7,866 nucleotides of DNA from Roseovarius sp. UBA6217 (GTDB taxonomy: Bacteria > Pseudomonadota > Alphaproteobacteria > Rhodobacterales > Rhodobacteraceae), in NCBI GenBank assembly GCA_002421985.1, contig DISF01000061.1, forward strand, positions 1 to 7,866, given 5' to 3'. Shown here piece after piece: positions 6,210 to 7,866 of the stretch (positions within the stretch are counted from its first letter, which is position 1; every line of letters starts with the position of its first letter). The notes beneath the pieces are model-generated. The model made no database searches. It saw only the letters and a program-made list of their open reading frames with translations, and was not told where the DNA came from. Position numbers and translations under genes: made by a program.

Positions 6210-7789
6210 CGGGCCTTCCCCTTCGACGCAATCCCGAGGTCGAAAGCGTCAACGGCAGCGTCGACGATCTCCTGGGCCTCGGCCAGATGGTCAAGGTAGA
6301 TATAGGTGCTTTCGATCCTTGCATGCCCCATAAGCCGCTGGAGCTTCAGAAGCGGATCGCCGATCACCCGGCGCCATGCCGCGCCGAAGGGGCGGGCGGC
6401 CTCGCCCGTCACCCAGCCGATCTGTTCGCGCAACAGGAGGTTGAGCATATGGACGGCAAAGCTGTGGCGCAGCATATGCGGCGTGACGTGCATGTCCCTG
6501 AACCCCATCTCGCGGCAGCGCGCGCTGGCCCGCAGGAAGACGGCCTCCCAGGCCGCCATCGACATCGACCGCCCGTCCTCCGTCAGCCACAGGGTCAGTG
6601 GCGCACCCGTTGCCGCATCGACGAGCCGGTGCCGGTCCGCGGCGGAAAGCTGATCGACCGTCATGCGCGAGGCACATTCCGGCGGGCCGATCCGCAGCGC
6701 CCTGTGTTCGTATCCCGCGACCGCAATCGCGCGCTCGCTCAGCTGAACCATCCCTTTCCTGGGGTTGCGACCAAGCGATACATCGCGTTCGATCGCGACA
6801 AGGGCCCGCAATTCCGCGATCAGACGGACAGGCAGGCGGATCTCGCGCCCGCGGCCCCCTTTCGCGGTCGCAGCCGCCAGACGGAAAGCGACGGATTTGG
6901 CGGTTTGGCCTTGCATGGACGCCAAATCCGGCAGTTCCATCAGCATCAGGCTTGATGCCTCCTGCAAGCGCAGCCCGGTGGTGATCAGAAGTTCGGCGAA
7001 GAGCGCATTGCGCTCGCCATTGCGTCCGCGCCATGCGGGATCCTCTCTTCCGTCGGGCAACCTGCCGCGCAGGCCGACATCGCGGAAAGCCTTGAACCCT
7101 TCCAGATCGAGAAAGCGGACATCGCCTTTGCGGGCACCCCTTTCCCGCGCGGTGTTCGTGGCGCCGGGCTGGCTCAGTGCAGGCTTTGACGGATACGCCC
7201 AACTCTGCCGATAGGCGAAGGGCACTGATGTGATGATCTTTTCGTCCAACGCCCAGCGGTACAGCTTGTCCAGTGAAGCCACCGCCCGGTTCCAGGACGC
7301 GGCCGAGATGCGGAACGGCGGATCAGAAAGCCGTCTGGCTTCATGGTAGGCTGCGATATCTTCCCGGCACGCCGCCCAGAGGGATTTGCCGTCGCAGCGC
7401 TCCTGCAAAAAGCGCATCCAGACGAGGATGTCGCGGGCATAGGCGCGCAGGCTGTTCATCGACCGCACGCCGAGCGTCGGGCAGGCGCGAAAGAAGCGGT
7501 TGAGGTGATGATCATAGCTGCCGTCGTCCCCGAGGATGAACGGCATCCCGTCAACCAGACCAAGAAACGCTGCGCCAGCCTGTTCCTCAGCGGTGAGAGC
7601 CAGAGGGAGGCCGTCGCGTTTTGCGGTTCTGGAAAAAGAGGAGAGATCGGTGAAACAAAGCTGTGGCAAGGGACCTCCAGTCGGCAGCGAAATTTTTGCG
7701 GGGACGGGCTCGAGCCCGTCCCCGCAAAAATCCCGCCCCGGCGCAATAGGAACTACGGGGGAAATGATCAGGCCAAGTGTGTCGTCCAT
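6206..7789 (-). CDS. Tyrosine recombinase, lead gene of the trio (527 aa, full catalytic set)
   Basis: This is the only member of the trio with all canonical residues: Arg I R274 (ITTGLRLQEASSL), lysine K310 (TAKGGRGRE), box II H438-x-x-R441 (TPHMLRHSFAVHML), H489 (LQRLMGHA) and nucleophile Y498 (STYIYLD), 9 residues after the His. A SAM-like core-binding domain lies at about 95-185 (SLRAYARDILVWMRFLQ, SWNRAVASLDKLYRWALDE). It should cut and rejoin DNA at the element's ends and target. The start is uncertain. ATG 7789 lacks a clear ribosome binding site, and residues 20-35 are encoded by a 40-bp perfect palindrome. TTG 7669 (residue 41) begins just before LPQLCFTDL, which looks like ordinary recombinase N-terminal sequence, and GGAGGT lies at 7678-7673, although its 3-nt spacing is short. 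The end is coupled to the next gene by ATGA. No promoter is evident in the 77 nt before the ATG. Confidence 0.93.
   Translation of the reverse strand: MDDTLGLIISPVVPIAPGRDFCGDGLEPVPAKISLPTGGPLPQLCFTDLSSFSRTAKRDGLPLALTAEEQAGAAFLGLVDGMPFILGDDGSYDHHLNRFFRACPTLGVRSMNSLRAYARDILVWMRFLQERCDGKSLWAACREDIAAYHEARRLSDPPFRISAASWNRAVASLDKLYRWALDEKIITSVPFAYRQSWAYPSKPALSQPGATNTARERGARKGDVRFLDLEGFKAFRDVGLRGRLPDGREDPAWRGRNGERNALFAELLITTGLRLQEASSLMLMELPDLASMQGQTAKSVAFRLAAATAKGGRGREIRLPVRLIAELRALVAIERDVSLGRNPRKGMVQLSERAIAVAGYEHRALRIGPPECASRMTVDQLSAADRHRLVDAATGAPLTLWLTEDGRSMSMAAWEAVFLRASARCREMGFRDMHVTPHMLRHSFAVHMLNLLLREQIGWVTGEAARPFGAAWRRVIGDPLLKLQRLMGHARIESTYIYLDHLAEAQEIVDAAVDAFDLGIASKGKAR
7692..7731. repeat. 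Perfect 40-bp palindrome at the 5' end of the recombinase operon
   Basis: The 20 bases 7692-7711 (beginning ATTTTTGCGGGGACGGG) are the exact reverse complement of 7712-7731, with the centre in CTCGAG and no mismatch. Pairing breaks at 7691/7732. Stem ends are A/T tracts and the core is GC-rich. The T-tract precedes and the A-tract follows on both strands, so it does not have the layout of an intrinsic terminator. It lies in the first codons of the lead recombinase (residues about 20-33 if ATG 7789 is used) or in its leader (if TTG 7669 is used). Because it is symmetric in codon phase, both strands can encode the same peptide, FCGDGLEPVPAKI. It could be an operator, an mRNA hairpin, a recombinase binding site, or a palindromic repeat inserted in frame. 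Confidence 0.9.
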
Positions 7790-7866
7790 GAGTGACGGCT
7801 GTGAGACAGGTACGCAGTGTCAGGATAATGGCCGCATCCATGATTTCGAGCTGGTCGAGGCGGTGC
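7790..7866. other. Sequence upstream of the recombinase operon, no gene recognised
   Basis: These 77 nt should hold or precede the operon's promoter, but no convincing -35/-10 pair is visible. CTGACA in the minus-strand reading is -35-like, but no matching -10 follows at the usual spacing. A minus-strand frame is open from the edge (reading HRLDQLEIMDAAIILTL) and runs on to about 7587 over the palindrome and the start of the lead recombinase. It might be the tail of a neighbouring protein, but there is too little to tell. Confidence 0.3.

Larger units (their letters stand above)
1900..7866 (-). mobile_element. Site-specific element with a three-recombinase-plus-HTH module (one end near the 3' end of ardC, other end outside the window)
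   Basis: Three different tyrosine recombinases and a small HTH protein form one coupled operon whose last gene ends inside the 3' end of ardC. The architecture is related to the Tn554 type (TnpA, TnpB, TnpC) and to recombinase trios, which move by site-specific recombination and leave no IS-like terminal inverted repeats. The left boundary is approximate. It must lie at or left of the stop of the HTH gene (1910) and right of the last recognisable ArdC sequence (about 1870). I see no cargo genes inside the window. If there are any, they lie upstream of the lead recombinase, past 7866. No short terminal repeat could be identified with confidence because only one end is visible. Confidence 0.7.

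Noticed and set aside
7692..7731. Palindrome as a bidirectional intrinsic terminator
   Set aside because: A terminator needs a T-run after the stem. Here T's come before and A's after on both strands, and the site is at the start of an operon, not at its end.
1..7866. CRISPR array, tRNA, rRNA, riboswitch or IS terminal inverted repeats
   Set aside because: I saw no regularly spaced repeats, no cloverleaf-like sequence, no conserved rRNA stretch and no IS-type DDE transposase.

Overview
The window is GC-rich DNA that looks like an accessory region (plasmid, integrative element or island) of an alphaproteobacterium, most likely a Rhodobacterales-type organism. That placement rests on codon use, on the GC bias and on the DUF932/ArdC gene pair, which is typical of plasmids and islands in that group. 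It is inference from protein resemblance, not a database match.

Left part, positions 1-1978, plus strand. This holds the C-terminal end of an unrecognised protein, then a shortened DUF932-family gene (394-915), then an ArdC-type antirestriction gene (1004-1978). ArdC proteins combine an N-terminal ssDNA-binding domain with a zincin metallopeptidase domain and protect incoming DNA from restriction. This pair looks like the remains of a plasmid or ICE establishment region. The DUF932 gene has lost most of its C-terminal part.

Right part, positions 1910-7789, minus strand. This is one compact operon, read right to left, of three large and different tyrosine recombinases (527, 598 and 714 aa) followed by a 121-aa helix-turn-helix protein. 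Each junction is a 4-nt stop/start overlap (ATGA, GTGA, ATGA), so the four proteins are probably made together by coupled translation. The layout recalls the TnpA/TnpB/TnpC machinery of Tn554, but with a third recombinase, and also recalls 'recombinase in trio' modules. Only the first recombinase keeps the whole canonical catalytic set. The second lacks the first Arg and the box II His, and the third has Arg in place of the box II His. The second and third also end in cysteine clusters that may bind zinc.

The operon's 3' end runs head-on into ardC, and the two reading frames overlap by 69 nt. The last residues of ArdC therefore appear to be supplied by the mobile element, which marks one element end near 1860-1910. 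The other end and any cargo lie beyond the right edge. A perfect 40-bp palindrome (7692-7731) sits in the first codons of the lead recombinase. It is either an operator or RNA hairpin controlling the operon, or a palindromic repeat inserted in frame.
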